A stretch of DNA of 64,000 nt. It comes from Streptomyces sp. NBC_01116. Its GTDB lineage: Bacteria; Actinomycetota; Actinomycetes; Streptomycetales; Streptomycetaceae. The notes under the pieces are model-generated. The model ran no database searches and was not told where the DNA came from. It was given only the letters and a program-made list of their open reading frames with translations. How positions within the stretch are numbered: position 1 is the stretch's first letter; every line of letters starts with the position of its first letter. The translations under genes and the position numbers were made by a program. The stretch spans positions 7,859,501 through 7,923,500 of the forward strand of contig NZ_CP108644.1 of the NCBI RefSeq assembly GCF_041435495.1. The letters are read 5' to 3'. Shown here in pieces: positions 51,068-62,360 of the stretch.

Positions 51068-53238
51068 CCATTCCCGCCCAGGCGTCCGGGGAACCGGACG
51101 CGGAACCCGACGGTCCGGAAGGCCGTCTCCGGAGATTCGCGAGAATCTGGAGCCGGGCCATCTTCCCCCTGACGGCCACCTCACTCACCCGGCCGGAGTT
51201 CGAACAGCATCTGCTGCCCCTGGCACGCGAGCTGAACGGCATCCTGCACGCGCATCCCTTCGACGCCTCGCCCGCCCAGCGGATCGGCGAGGCGCTGATC
51301 GACGCGCACTGCACCGACCCGGACGCCCTCAGCTCCACGCTCGGCGTCGTCGACTCCTACCTCGTCCTGTACTGCGGCGGCAACGGGCCCGGCGTGCTGT
51401 CCACCGAGGACGGCAGGGCCCGCTGCGCCCGCATCCAGCACACCCTCGCCGCCGGCTTCACCGGGGCCCTGCGCGAGCGCACGCTCGCCGAGCAGGAGGC
51501 CATCGCCCGCTCGGCGCTGACCGCCCGCTCGGACGCCGAACAGGCCCTGCACGCGACGGAGGCCCGGTTCCGCGCGGTCTTCAAGGACGCCGCCATCGGC
51601 ATCGGCGTCGCCGACCTGGACGGCAACATCCTGGAGATCAACGACACCCTCACCAAGATGTTCGGCGGGCTGGAGCACCACGTCCGCAGCCACAAGGTGA
51701 ACGAGTGGGTCCACCCCGAGGACTCGCCGCAGGTGTGGAAGTTCTACGACGAGCTGGTACGCGGCGAACGCGACCACTACCGGGTCGAGAAGGCGTACTA
51801 CCGCAACGACGGCACCGTCCTGTGGACCAACCTCACCGTCTCGCTGCTGCGGGACTCCGAGGGCCGTCCCGAGTACCAGCTCGCGCTGATGGAGGACACC
51901 ACCGAGCGGCGGCTGCTCAATCTGCGCCTGCGCTACGAGGCCACCCACGACGCGCTCACCGGGCTGCCCAACCGGACCCTGTTCTTCGAGCGCCTGGAGA
52001 AGGCGCTCGCCGCCCAGGAGGGGATCCGCTTCGGGCTCTGCTATCTGGACCTCGACGGCTTCAAGGCCATCAACGACAGCCTCGGCCACGCCGCCGGAGA
52101 CCGCCTCCTGGTCGAGGTCGCCGACCGGCTCCAGAGCTGCGCCACCGCGCCCGGCGAGATGGTCGCCCGGCTCGGCGGCGACGAGTTCGTGGCGCTGACC
52201 ACGGGACCGGACACCGCCGACGAGGTGGACGAGCTGGCCGGCCGCATCCTGAACGCGCTCGCCTCCCCCATCCGCCTCGATGGCCGCGAGCTGACCGTCC
52301 GCGGCTCGATCGGCGTCGTCGAGGGGCCCTCCGGGGAGCGCAGCGCCGCCGAGGTGCTGCGCAGCGCCGACATCACGATGTACCGGGCCAAGGCGGCGGG
52401 CGGCAACCGCTACCAGCTCGCCGACGCCGAGGCCGACGCGCGTGCCATCACCCGGCACGGGCTGACCACCGCGCTCCCGGCCGCCCTGGACCGGGGCGAG
52501 TTCTTCATCGAGTACCAGCCGCTCGTGCACCTGGACGACGGCACGGTGCACGGCGCCGAGGCGCTCGTACGGTGGTGCCATCCGCAGCACGGGGTGCTCG
52601 GCCCCGACCGGTTCATCCCGCTCGCCGAGCACACCGGGCTCATCGTGCCGCTCGGGCGCTGGGTGCTGGAGGAGTCCGTACGGCAGGCGAACTTCTGGCA
52701 GGAGCGGCACAGCGACGGAGGACCGCTGCGGATCAACGTCAACCTCTCGCCGACCCAGCTGCACCACCCCCGTCTCGTCGCCGAGACGGTCGACGTGCTG
52801 GAACGGTCCGGTCTCGAACCGGGAGCGCTCTGCCTGGAGGTGACCGAGTCCGCCCTGATCGGCGCCGACGACGATCTCCTCAAGCCGCTGCGGCAGCTCG
52901 CGGAGATGGGCGTCGACATCGCGCTCGACGACTTCGGCACGGGCTACTCGAACCTGGCGAACCTGCGCAGGCTGCCGGTGAGCGTGCTCAAGCTGGATCG
53001 TTCCTTCACCCGGGGCATGCAGCAGCACCCGGCGGACCCGGTCGATCTGAAGATCGTCGAGGGCATCGTGTCGCTGGCCCACAGCCTGGAGCTGGCCGTC
53101 ACGGTGGAGGGCGTGGAGACGGGCGCGCAGGCCGAGCAGCTGCGGCTGCTGGGCTGCGACACCGCCCAGGGCTGGTACTACGCCCGCCCAGGGGCCCCGG
53201 ACCGCATCCACTCCCTGCTGCTGGCGGACGCGGTCTGA
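51064..53238 (+). CDS. PAS-GGDEF-EAL c-di-GMP enzyme (RmdA-like)
   Basis: A 724-residue soluble protein. An N-terminal helical region (about 20-165) precedes PAS/PAC (about 170-290), GGDEF (about 300-460) with intact G371-G-D-E-F375, and EAL (about 470-720) with E499-A-L and DDFGTGYSNLANLR. Both domains look catalytic, so it may make and degrade c-di-GMP. RmdA of Streptomyces, which affects development, has this layout and, as I recall, a similar neighbourhood. GTG 51064 is fixed by the 4-nt overlap with the methyltransferase. Confidence 0.88.
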   Translation: MTIPAQASGEPDAEPDGPEGRLRRFARIWSRAIFPLTATSLTRPEFEQHLLPLARELNGILHAHPFDASPAQRIGEALIDAHCTDPDALSSTLGVVDSYLVLYCGGNGPGVLSTEDGRARCARIQHTLAAGFTGALRERTLAEQEAIARSALTARSDAEQALHATEARFRAVFKDAAIGIGVADLDGNILEINDTLTKMFGGLEHHVRSHKVNEWVHPEDSPQVWKFYDELVRGERDHYRVEKAYYRNDGTVLWTNLTVSLLRDSEGRPEYQLALMEDTTERRLLNLRLRYEATHDALTGLPNRTLFFERLEKALAAQEGIRFGLCYLDLDGFKAINDSLGHAAGDRLLVEVADRLQSCATAPGEMVARLGGDEFVALTTGPDTADEVDELAGRILNALASPIRLDGRELTVRGSIGVVEGPSGERSAAEVLRSADITMYRAKAAGGNRYQLADAEADARAITRHGLTTALPAALDRGEFFIEYQPLVHLDDGTVHGAEALVRWCHPQHGVLGPDRFIPLAEHTGLIVPLGRWVLEESVRQANFWQERHSDGGPLRINVNLSPTQLHHPRLVAETVDVLERSGLEPGALCLEVTESALIGADDDLLKPLRQLAEMGVDIALDDFGTGYSNLANLRRLPVSVLKLDRSFTRGMQQHPADPVDLKIVEGIVSLAHSLELAVTVEGVETGAQAEQLRLLGCDTAQGWYYARPGAPDRIHSLLLADAV

Positions 53239-53277
53239 GCCCGGCCGGTGCGCGGAGGGTCCTTCGTGCCCCGGCCG

Positions 53278-53350
53278 GTCAGCGGGAGGCGTCGGCCCGT
53301 CAGCCGGAGGTGTCAGCCGGTCAGCCGGAGGCCGGCCGGTCAGCTGGAGG
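53278..53350. repeat. Four copies of GTCAGCNGGAGG
   Basis: Copies begin at 53278, 53299, 53320 and 53339, differing only at the seventh base, at a 19-21 bp pitch. They fill the gap between the c-di-GMP gene and the LysR gene, and the last runs into the LysR stop codon. Confidence 0.65.
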
Positions 53351-54236
53351 CCGGCCGGTGCTCCAGCAGCATCCGCTGGAGTTCGCGCGCGGCCCGGGGC
53401 GGGGCCACGTCGCTGCGGTGCGCGAGGGCGATCGTGCGCCGCAGCCCGGCGCCGGCCAGCGGAGTCCTCCGCAGGTCGTGGCCCGCCCGGGCGGCGGCCA
53501 TGCTCGGCACCACGGCGATGCCGAGCCCCGCCCGTACGAAACCGAGCACCGCGTCCATCTCGCCGCCCTCGACGGTGAACGTGGGCTCGAAGCCCTCCGC
53601 GCGGCACGCGGCCAGCGTCAGCTCCCGCAGGTTGTACCCATGCCGGAACATCACCAGCGGCGCCCCCTCCAGATCCGCGATCCGGATCCGGCCGCCCCGC
53701 CCCGGGGCCGGCTCCTCGGGGGAGGACACCACCACCAGGTCCTCGTGCAGCAGTTCCACCGTGGTCAGCGCCGGAGAGGCGGCCGGCAGGGGCAGCACCA
53801 CCAGCGCCAGATCGAGCGCTCCCCGCGCCAGCTGACGCACGAGGTCGTGCGAGCCGCCCTCCTCCAGCAGCAGCCGCACCCCCGGATGCCGGTCGTGGAA
53901 GGCGCGCAGCATGTCCGGCAGCAGCCCGGTGCACAGGCTCGGCGTCGCTCCCAGCCGCACCCGGCCGCTGCGCAGCGAGACCAGCTCCTGGACCTCCTGC
54001 CGTGCCGTCTCCGCGTCGGCGAGGATCCGCCGGGCGAGCGGCAGCAGGGCCTCACCCGCGTCGGTGAGGGCGATGTTGCCCCGGGCCCGGCTGAACAGAT
54101 CAGCGCCCAGCTCCGTCTCCAGCGCCCGGATCTGCTGGGAGAGCGAGGGCTGCGACACGTGCACCGCCTCGGCGGCCCGGGTGAAGTGCCGGGCCTCGGC
54201 GACGGCCACGAAGTAGGTGAGCTGCTGGAAGTGCAT
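53340..54236 (-). CDS. LysR-family regulator next to sdhCAB
   Basis: A 298-residue regulator. The N-terminal HTH region has FTRAAEAVHVSQPSLSQQIR, and the C-terminal effector domain begins near residue 88 with VRLGATPSLC. It is divergent from sdhC with 95 bp between starts, holding ATAGTC-AAC-GACTAT. It probably controls both itself and the succinate dehydrogenase genes. ATG 54236 starts the conserved MHFQQLTYF; the frame upstream is not needed. Confidence 0.85.
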   Translation of the reverse strand: MHFQQLTYFVAVAEARHFTRAAEAVHVSQPSLSQQIRALETELGADLFSRARGNIALTDAGEALLPLARRILADAETARQEVQELVSLRSGRVRLGATPSLCTGLLPDMLRAFHDRHPGVRLLLEEGGSHDLVRQLARGALDLALVVLPLPAASPALTTVELLHEDLVVVSSPEEPAPGRGGRIRIADLEGAPLVMFRHGYNLRELTLAACRAEGFEPTFTVEGGEMDAVLGFVRAGLGIAVVPSMAAARAGHDLRRTPLAGAGLRRTIALAHRSDVAPPRAARELQRMLLEHRPASS

Positions 54237-54258
54237 AAGCCGACCATAACCTTTGTCG

Positions 54259-54273
54259 ATAGTCAACGACTAT
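54259..54273. promoter_or_regulatory. LysR-type operator ATAGTC-N3-GACTAT
   Basis: A perfect 15-bp interrupted palindrome with T-N11-A spacing, typical of LysR sites. It is 22 bp from the LysR start and just upstream of the sdhC promoter. Confidence 0.6.
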
Positions 54274-54294
54274 GGAGATCAGCCGCTCCATGTG

Positions 54295-54324
54295 TTGGAC
54301 TGATCGGACCTTCGCCCCTACCGT
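54295..54324 (+). promoter_or_regulatory. sdhC promoter, leaderless
   Basis: TTGGAC (54295-54300), an 18-bp spacer and TACCGT (54319-54324) end 7 nt before ATG 54332. The transcript would start at the start codon. Confidence 0.6.
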
Positions 54325-54331
54325 CGTGTCC

Positions 54332-55036
54332 ATGGCATTGGCAACGCGGACGGACCGACGGCCGTCGATGACGCGTACGCTCTGGGACTCGACCGTCGGC
54401 AAGAAGACGATCATGGCCGTGACCGGTCTGGTCATGCTCGGATATCTCGTCGCCCACATGGTGGGCAACCTGAAGATCTTCTTCGGACCCGGTGAGTTCG
54501 ACGGGTACGCCCACTGGCTGCGCACCATGGGCGAACCGGTACTGCACTACGAGTGGGCGCTCTGGATCGTCCGGGTGGGACTGGTGGCCGCCGTCGTGCT
54601 GCACGGCGTCTCCGCGTACCAGCTGAGCCGCCGCGACATCCGGGCGCGCCCGGCCAAGTACGTCCACAAGAAGCCCCGGTCGAGCTACGCCACCCGGACC
54701 ATGCGCTGGGGCGGCGTCATCCTCGCGCTCTTCATCGTCTGGCACATCCTCGACCTGACGACCGGCACCGTGCACACCGGCTTCGAGGCCGGGCACCCCT
54801 ACCAGAACGTCATCGACACCTTCTCGACCTGGTACGGCAACGTCATCTACATCGTCGCGGTGCTCGCCATGGGCCTGCACGTCCAGCACGGCTTCTGGAG
54901 CGCCGCGCAGACCCTGGGCGTCGGCAACGCGACCCGCGACCGCATCCTGAAGACCCTCGCCAACCTCCTCGCGGCAGTGCTGACCGTGGGCTTCATCTCC
55001 GTACCCGTCGCCGTCATGACCGGAGTGGTGAGCTGA
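54332..55036 (+). CDS. sdhC: Succinate dehydrogenase cytochrome b subunit
   Basis: A 234-residue membrane subunit with five predicted segments, of the single-chain diheme b558 type. Segments include IMAVTGLVMLGYLVAHMVGN, with histidines such as those in LVAHM, VVLHGV, VWHILD and LHVQHGF available for two hemes. It anchors SdhAB and passes electrons to menaquinone. The start follows from the leaderless promoter; the frame from 54272 is longer but unsupported. It is followed by sdhA after 1 nt. Confidence 0.88.
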   Translation: MALATRTDRRPSMTRTLWDSTVGKKTIMAVTGLVMLGYLVAHMVGNLKIFFGPGEFDGYAHWLRTMGEPVLHYEWALWIVRVGLVAAVVLHGVSAYQLSRRDIRARPAKYVHKKPRSSYATRTMRWGGVILALFIVWHILDLTTGTVHTGFEAGHPYQNVIDTFSTWYGNVIYIVAVLAMGLHVQHGFWSAAQTLGVGNATRDRILKTLANLLAAVLTVGFISVPVAVMTGVVS

Positions 55037-55037
55037 C

Positions 55038-56983
<1,946 letters not shown>

Positions 56984-56987
<4 letters not shown>

Positions 56988-57730
56988 AGCTCACCCTGCG
57001 CGTCTGGCGCCAGCAGAACCCCGAGACGCCCGGCGCCATGGCCACCTACGAGGTCGACGGAATCTCCGCCGACATGTCGTTCCTGGAGATGCTCGACACC
57101 CTCAACGAGGAACTCACCCTCGCCGGGGACGAGCCCGTCGCCTTCGACCACGACTGCCGTGAGGGCATCTGCGGCGCGTGCAGCCTCGTCATCAACGGCG
57201 ACGCCCACGGCCCGGAGCGCACGACCACCTGCCAGCTCCACATGCGGTCCTTCGACGACGGCGACACGATCGACATCGAGCCCTGGCGGGCCTCCGCCTT
57301 CCCGGTCATCAAGGACCTGGTCGTGGACCGCTCCTCGTTCGACCGGATCATCCAGTCCGGCGGCTACATCTCCGCCGCCACCGGAACCGCCCCGGACGCC
57401 CACGCCACCCCGGTGCCCAAGCCGGACGCCGACTTCGCCTTCGAGCACGCCGAGTGCATCGGCTGCGGAGCCTGCGTCGCCGCCTGCCCCAACGGCTCGG
57501 CGATGCTGTTCACCTCGGCGAAGGTCAACCACCTCAACGTCCTGCCGCAGGGCGCCCCCGAGCGTGAGACCCGCGTCCTGGACATGGTGGCCCAGATGGA
57601 CGACGAGGGCTTCGGCGGCTGCACCCTGACCGGCGAGTGCGCCACGGCCTGCCCCAAGGGCATCCCGCTGCCCTCCATCGCCGCGATGAACAAGGAGTGG
57701 CTGCGGGCGACCCGCAAGGTCCGCCGCTGA
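56984..57730 (+). CDS. sdhB: Succinate dehydrogenase iron-sulfur subunit
   Basis: A 248-residue electron-transfer subunit with all three cluster motifs: CREGICGACSLVING plus a later Cys in TTCQLH for 2Fe-2S, CIGCGACVAACPN for 4Fe-4S, and CTLTGECATACPKGIPL for 3Fe-4S. It links the SdhA flavin to the quinone site. It is the last gene of the operon, followed by a terminator. Confidence 0.92.
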
Positions 57731-57748
57731 CACGGGAGCTGATCCCCG

Positions 57749-57790
57749 GCGTCGATCCCGTACGGTTCCGGAGCCGTACGGGATCGACGC
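57749..57790. terminator. Bidirectional terminator between sdhB and the UvrA-like gene
   Basis: A 17-bp perfect stem (57749-57765 and 57774-57790) with an 8-nt loop lies midway between two convergent gene ends. Confidence 0.8.
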
Positions 57791-57806
57791 GATGCCCGCC
57801 GCCGGA

Positions 57807-60221
57807 TCAGCGCCGCAGCGCCTTCGCCAGATACGGCGCCGTACGGCTCCCCGCGACGCCCGCCACCTCCGCCGGGGTGCCCGCCGCGACGATCCGGCCG
57901 CCCCGGTCACCGCCCTCGGGCCCCAGGTCGACGACGTGGTCCGCGCCCGCCACCACGGCCATGTCGTGCTCCACGACCACCACCGTGCTCCCGGCGTCGA
58001 CCAGGGAGTGCAACTGCCGCATCAGCACCTCCACATCCGCCGGGTGCAGCCCCGTCGTCGGCTCGTCCAGCAGATACAGCGTGTGCCCGCGCCGGGTGCG
58101 CTGGAGCTCCGCCGCCAGCTTGATGCGCTGCGCCTCGCCGCCGGACAGCTCCGTGGCGGGCTGACCGAGCCGCAGATAGCCGAGGCCCACATCCAGCAGG
58201 GTGGTCAGCGCACGTTCGGCGGCCGGTGTCCCGGCGAAGAAGGACGCCGCCGACTCCACGGTCAGATCCAGGACCTGAGCGATCGTCAGCCCGTCGAGGG
58301 TGACCTCCAGGGTCTCCGGGTTGTACCGCGCGCCGTGGCAGTCCGGGCACGGCGCGTAGGTGCTCGGAAGGAACAGCAGCTCCACCGAGACGAACCCCTC
58401 GCCCTGGCAGGTCTCGCACCGACCGCCGCTCACGTTGAACGAGAAGCGCCCCGCGCCGTAGCCGCGCTCCCGCGCCGTCTCCGTCCGCGCGAACAGCTTC
58501 CGCACGGCGTCGAAGAGACCGGTGTACGTGGCCAGATTGGACCGGGGCGTACGGCCGATGGGCTTCTGGTCGACCTGGACCAGCCGGTCCACCGCCTCCA
58601 GACCGGTGGCCGCCGCGCAGAACCGCTCACCCGGCCCGGCCTCCTCGCCAGCCTGCCGGTCCGCCAGCACCCCGGCGAGCACCTGCCCGACCAGGGTCGA
58701 CTTGCCCGAGCCGGACACCCCGGTCACCGCCGTGAACACCCCGAGCGGGAACGCCGCGTCCACGCCCCGCACATTGTGCCGCTCCACGCCGGTGAGCCCG
58801 ATCCACCCGGTCGGCGTGCGCGGCTCCCGCACGGGCGCGGGCCCCTCCTCGAACAGGAACCGCCGCGTCGCCGACTCCGGCACCCGGGCCAGTCCTTCGG
58901 GCGGCCCGCTGTGCAGCACCCGCCCGCCGTGCTCGCCGGCCAGCGGGCCCACGTCCACCAGCCAGTCCGCCCGCCGCACCACGTCCATCTGGTGCTCCAC
59001 CACGAAGACCGAGTTGCCGGCCTCCTTCAGCCGGCCCAGCACTCCGAGCAGCGCCTCGGTGTCCGCCGGGTGCAGCCCGGCCGACGGCTCGTCCAGGACG
59101 TAGACGACGCCGAAGAGGCCCGACCGCAACTGCGTGGCCAGCCGCAGCCGTTGCAGCTCCCCCGAGGACAGCGTCGGGGCCGTCCGGTCCAGGCTCAGAT
59201 AGCCGAGCCCCAGCTCCGTCACCGTCCCGATCCGCGCCAGCAGGTCACCGGTCAGCACCCGGGCCGTCTCCTCGCCGCCCGACCCCGCACCGGACAGCAC
59301 CTCGGCCAGCGCGGACAACGGCAGCCCGGCCAGCTCGGCGATGGTCCGCCCCGCGAAGGTCACCTCCATCGCCTCGGGCCGCAGCCGGCTCCCGCCGCAC
59401 ACCGGGCACGGGGCGCTGGTCAAGAAGCGCTCCGCCTTCGCCCGCAGGGACCTGCTCTTGGTGTCCGCGAAGGTGTGCAGCACATAGCGCCGCGCACTCA
59501 TGTACGTGCCCTGGTACGGGCGTTGGATCCGGCCCGCGTCCCGCACCGGATGCACCGTCACCACCGGCTGCTCGTCGGTGAACAGGATCCACTCCCGGTC
59601 CCGCTCGGGCAGCTCGCGCCACGGCCGGTCGACGTCGTGGCCCAGCGCGTCCAGCACATCGCGGAGGTTCTTGCCCTGCCACGCCCCCGGCCACGCGGCG
59701 ATCGCCCCCTCCCGGATCGACAGCGAGGGGTCCGGGACGAGCAGCTCCTCGTCCGTCCGGTGGATGCGCCCCAGCCCGTGGCACTCCGGGCACGCTCCGA
59801 CGGCGGTGTTGGGGGAGAAGGAGTCGGAGTCGAGGCGCTCGGCGCCCGGCGGATAGTCGCCCGCGCGGGAGAACAGCATGCGCAGCGAGTTGGAGAGCGT
59901 CGTCACCGTCCCGACGGACGACCGGGCCCCCGGGGCGGAGCGCCGCTGCTCCAGCGAGACGGCGGGCGGCAGCCCGGTGATCTCCCCGACCGCGGGCGCG
60001 CCCACCTGGTGGATCAGCCGCCGGGCGTACGGGGCCACGGACTCGAAGTAGCGGCGCTGGGCCTCCGCGTAGATGGTCCCGAAGGCGAGCGAGGACTTCC
60101 CGGACCCCGACACGCCCGTGAACACGGTCAGGGTGTCGCGGGGGATGTCGACCCGGACGTTCTTGAGGTTGTGCTCGCGGGCGTCGCGCACCCGGACGTA
60201 CGGATCGTGGGGGGAGTGCAT
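57807..60221 (-). CDS. UvrA-like ABC ATPase (short, UvrA2/DrrC type)
   Basis: An 804-residue protein with two UvrA-type ABC modules. Walker A motifs are GVSGSGKSSLA and GVSGSGKSTLV; signatures are APTLSSGELQRLRLA and ATELSGGEAQRIKLA. Zinc-type CxxC pairs occur in CPECHG, CPVCGG, CETCQG and CPDCHG. True UvrA is about 940-1000 residues; this is shorter, consistent with loss of the UvrB-binding part seen in UvrA2/DrrC proteins tied to DNA-binding drug tolerance. ATG 60221 follows GGAG. Confidence 0.85.
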   Translation of the reverse strand: MHSPHDPYVRVRDAREHNLKNVRVDIPRDTLTVFTGVSGSGKSSLAFGTIYAEAQRRYFESVAPYARRLIHQVGAPAVGEITGLPPAVSLEQRRSAPGARSSVGTVTTLSNSLRMLFSRAGDYPPGAERLDSDSFSPNTAVGACPECHGLGRIHRTDEELLVPDPSLSIREGAIAAWPGAWQGKNLRDVLDALGHDVDRPWRELPERDREWILFTDEQPVVTVHPVRDAGRIQRPYQGTYMSARRYVLHTFADTKSRSLRAKAERFLTSAPCPVCGGSRLRPEAMEVTFAGRTIAELAGLPLSALAEVLSGAGSGGEETARVLTGDLLARIGTVTELGLGYLSLDRTAPTLSSGELQRLRLATQLRSGLFGVVYVLDEPSAGLHPADTEALLGVLGRLKEAGNSVFVVEHQMDVVRRADWLVDVGPLAGEHGGRVLHSGPPEGLARVPESATRRFLFEEGPAPVREPRTPTGWIGLTGVERHNVRGVDAAFPLGVFTAVTGVSGSGKSTLVGQVLAGVLADRQAGEEAGPGERFCAAATGLEAVDRLVQVDQKPIGRTPRSNLATYTGLFDAVRKLFARTETARERGYGAGRFSFNVSGGRCETCQGEGFVSVELLFLPSTYAPCPDCHGARYNPETLEVTLDGLTIAQVLDLTVESAASFFAGTPAAERALTTLLDVGLGYLRLGQPATELSGGEAQRIKLAAELQRTRRGHTLYLLDEPTTGLHPADVEVLMRQLHSLVDAGSTVVVVEHDMAVVAGADHVVDLGPEGGDRGGRIVAAGTPAEVAGVAGSRTAPYLAKALRR

Positions 60222-60291
60222 GGGGCTCGGCTCCGTACGGGTGGGGTTCTGGCGCCTGAAGGGACAACCTGAAGGGACAAACAGTCCGATT

Positions 60292-61326
60292 CTAGGTGTC
60301 TTCGCCGGTGGCGGGCCTCCGGGACCGGCGTGCGATCCGGGCGAGCCGCCGCAGCGAGTCCACCAGCCCCTCCCGGTCGTACGTGCTGGTCGTGACGAGC
60401 ACCTCGTCCGCGCCGGTCTCCTCGATCGCCCGCTCCAGCTGACCGGCCACCTGCTCCTCGGTGCCGTGGACATGACCGTCGAGCCCCCGCTCGTACAGCA
60501 TCCGCTCCTTGGCCGTCATGGCGAGGGCCTCGACGCGCTCGGCCGGAGCCAGGGGCGGAAAGTCCCCGTGCGTACGGGAGTACGCCATCGCCCACGCCTC
60601 CGGTACGAGCAGCCGACGGGCCGCCTCCTCGGTGCCGGCCACGGCCACCGTGCCCGCGACGATCACCTCGGGCCGCTCGGCGCGGGCGGAGGGGCGGAAG
60701 TCGCGGCGGTAGACCTCGATGGCGCGCAGCACCTTCTCCCGGCCGCGCAGATCGCCGATGACGAGGGGGAGTCCGGCGGCCGCGGCGACCGACGCGCCCT
60801 CCCCGGTCGCCAGGACGTACGCGGGGATGCGCAGTCTCTCCGCCGGATGCGCGTGCACCCCGGGGTGGGCCCGCTGGTCGCCGTCGATCCAGCCGAGCAG
60901 TTCGGTGAGCCGCCCGGGGAAGTCCTCGGCGTCCTCCTTGCCGTGGCCGAGCGCCCGGCGGACGCCGTCGGTGAACCCCACGGAGCGTCCGAGCCCCATG
61001 TCGATCCGGCCGGGAAAGAGGGAGGCGAGCACCCCGAACTGCTCCGCGACGACCAGCGGCCGGTGGTTGGGCAGCATCACTCCGCCGGTGCCGACCCGGA
61101 TGGTGGAGGTCGCGGCGGCGACGGCGGCGGCCAGCACCGTCGGAGCGGACCCCGCGACCCCGGGCACGCCGTGGTGCTCGGAGACCCAGAAGCGGTGGAA
61201 GCCGAGCGCCTCCGCCTCCCGGGCCAGGTCCACGGTCTCGCGCAGCGCCCCGGGGGCGTCGTGCCCCTCACGGGTGCGGGAGCGGTCCAGGACGGAGAAG
61301 CGGGTCGAAGCGATCACAGAGCTCAC
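60292..61326 (-). CDS. LLM-class flavin-dependent oxidoreductase (MsnO8-like)
   Basis: A 344-residue luciferase-like monooxygenase with the TIM-barrel marks FSVLDRSRT, FWVSEHHGVPGVAGS, RIRVGTGGVMLPNH-like IRVGTGGVMLPN, and GRIDMGLGRSVGF. It uses reduced flavin; the substrate is unknown. GTG 61326 is close behind AAGGGAG; GTG 61317 at better spacing is also plausible. It is upstream of the UvrA-like gene by 70 nt on the same strand and may be co-transcribed. Confidence 0.83.
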   Translation of the reverse strand: MSSVIASTRFSVLDRSRTREGHDAPGALRETVDLAREAEALGFHRFWVSEHHGVPGVAGSAPTVLAAAVAAATSTIRVGTGGVMLPNHRPLVVAEQFGVLASLFPGRIDMGLGRSVGFTDGVRRALGHGKEDAEDFPGRLTELLGWIDGDQRAHPGVHAHPAERLRIPAYVLATGEGASVAAAAGLPLVIGDLRGREKVLRAIEVYRRDFRPSARAERPEVIVAGTVAVAGTEEAARRLLVPEAWAMAYSRTHGDFPPLAPAERVEALAMTAKERMLYERGLDGHVHGTEEQVAGQLERAIEETGADEVLVTTSTYDREGLVDSLRRLARIARRSRRPATGEDT

Positions 61327-61453
61327 GCTCCCTTCAACACCGGCGCTCCCCCAGGATTCCCGCACCGCTCGGCTTCCCGTGAACGCCGCGGCTCTGCCAG
61401 GATGCGCGCGCGAGCGCCGACGCCGGGCGCTACGGGCTTTCTAAACTGGGGGA

Positions 61454-61942
61454 GTGGACAACGACGCACGGCCGCTGGCCGTATTCGACCTGGACGGCAC
61501 ACTCGCGGACACCGCCCACCGGCAGCACTTCCTGGAGGGCCCGAAGCGTGACTGGGCCGGCTTCTTCGCCGCGGCGGTGGAGGATCCGCCGCTGGCGGAG
61601 GGCGTACGGATGGTGCTCGCGAGCGCCGAGGAGTGCGCCATCGTCTATCTGACCGGACGGCCCGAGCGGTGCCGTCGTGACACCGTGCGCTGGCTGAGCC
61701 GTCAGGGGCTGCCCGAGGGCACGCTGTTCATGCGGCGCAACGACGACCGGCGCCCCGCGCGCCGGACGAAGCTGGACGTTCTGCGGCGGCTGGGGCGGAA
61801 GGGGCAGGTGCGCATGCTCGTGGACGACGACGAGCTGGTCTGCGACGCGGCCCAGGTGGCCGGATTTGCTGTGGTGCGTGCCCGCTGGGCCGACCCGTCG
61901 GCGGCGCTGAAGGATGCCCAGGAACGTGAGGGGCGTACCTGA
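61454..61942 (+). CDS. HAD-family phosphatase
   Basis: A 162-residue hydrolase with motif I VFDLDGTLAD, motif II in YLTGRPE, Lys in RRTKLDVL, and the acidic motif IV in LVDDDELV. The layout is of the small polynucleotide-kinase-phosphatase-like HAD type. The substrate is unknown. GTG 61454 has TAAACT 6 nt upstream (61442-61447), a leaderless start. Its stop codon directly abuts the dodecin stop codon. Confidence 0.82.
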   Translation: MDNDARPLAVFDLDGTLADTAHRQHFLEGPKRDWAGFFAAAVEDPPLAEGVRMVLASAEECAIVYLTGRPERCRRDTVRWLSRQGLPEGTLFMRRNDDRRPARRTKLDVLRRLGRKGQVRMLVDDDELVCDAAQVAGFAVVRARWADPSAALKDAQEREGRT

Positions 61943-62158
61943 TCAGGCGCTTTCGTCAAGTCGGAAGCCCACCTTCAGGCCGACCTGATAGTGCGCGATT
62001 CGGCCATCCTCGATATGGCCCCGAACTTGGTTAATCTCGAACCAATCGAGATTGTGCAACGTTTCCGCCGCTCTTGCGACGCCGTTCCGGATCGCCTCGT
62101 CGATGCCTTCCTCGGAGGTTCCTACGATCTCGGTGACCCGATAAGTGTGATTCGGCAT
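61943..62158 (-). CDS. Dodecin
   Basis: A 71-residue dodecin: YRVTEIVGTSEEGIDEAIRN, then LDWFEINQVRGHIEDG with the flavin-stacking Trp, and YQVGLKVGFRL. Dodecins form hollow dodecamers that store flavin (FMN in most bacteria). ATG 62158 follows GGAG in the reverse strand leader. It is convergent with the HAD gene with no base between the stops. Confidence 0.92.
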   Translation of the reverse strand: MPNHTYRVTEIVGTSEEGIDEAIRNGVARAAETLHNLDWFEINQVRGHIEDGRIAHYQVGLKVGFRLDESA

Positions 62159-62259
62159 TGTTTGTCTCCTCTCCTGAGACCACGGTGCCCCAATCCGAGG
62201 TCTGCCGCGAGGGGGAGGGTGGGGCGAATCGGGACGAGCACCCGCCTTGACCTACTGAA

Positions 62260-62271
62260 TGGTCCATACCA
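62260..62271. promoter_or_regulatory. DasR-like site TGGTCCATACCA in a promoter
   Basis: The DasR responsive element consensus has TGGTC-N3-ACCA-type half-sites, as here. It sits between TTGACC (62247-62252) and a weak -10 CAAAAT (62270-62275), 89 bp before the sugar-binding lipoprotein gene. DasR (GntR) controls amino-sugar use and many other genes in Streptomyces. Confidence 0.5.
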
Positions 62272-62360
62272 AAATTCAGCCATCACCCGTGCGAGCGCCG
62301 CCCGCAATCCCCCCACACCGGGTCCCGATTTCGTTGAGCCGTTTCGCAGAAGGTGACCAC

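Noticed and set aside
52822..52838. GGGAGCGCTCTG, similar to the LacI-type palindrome
   Set aside because: It is inside the EAL coding region, is imperfect, and is explained by codons.
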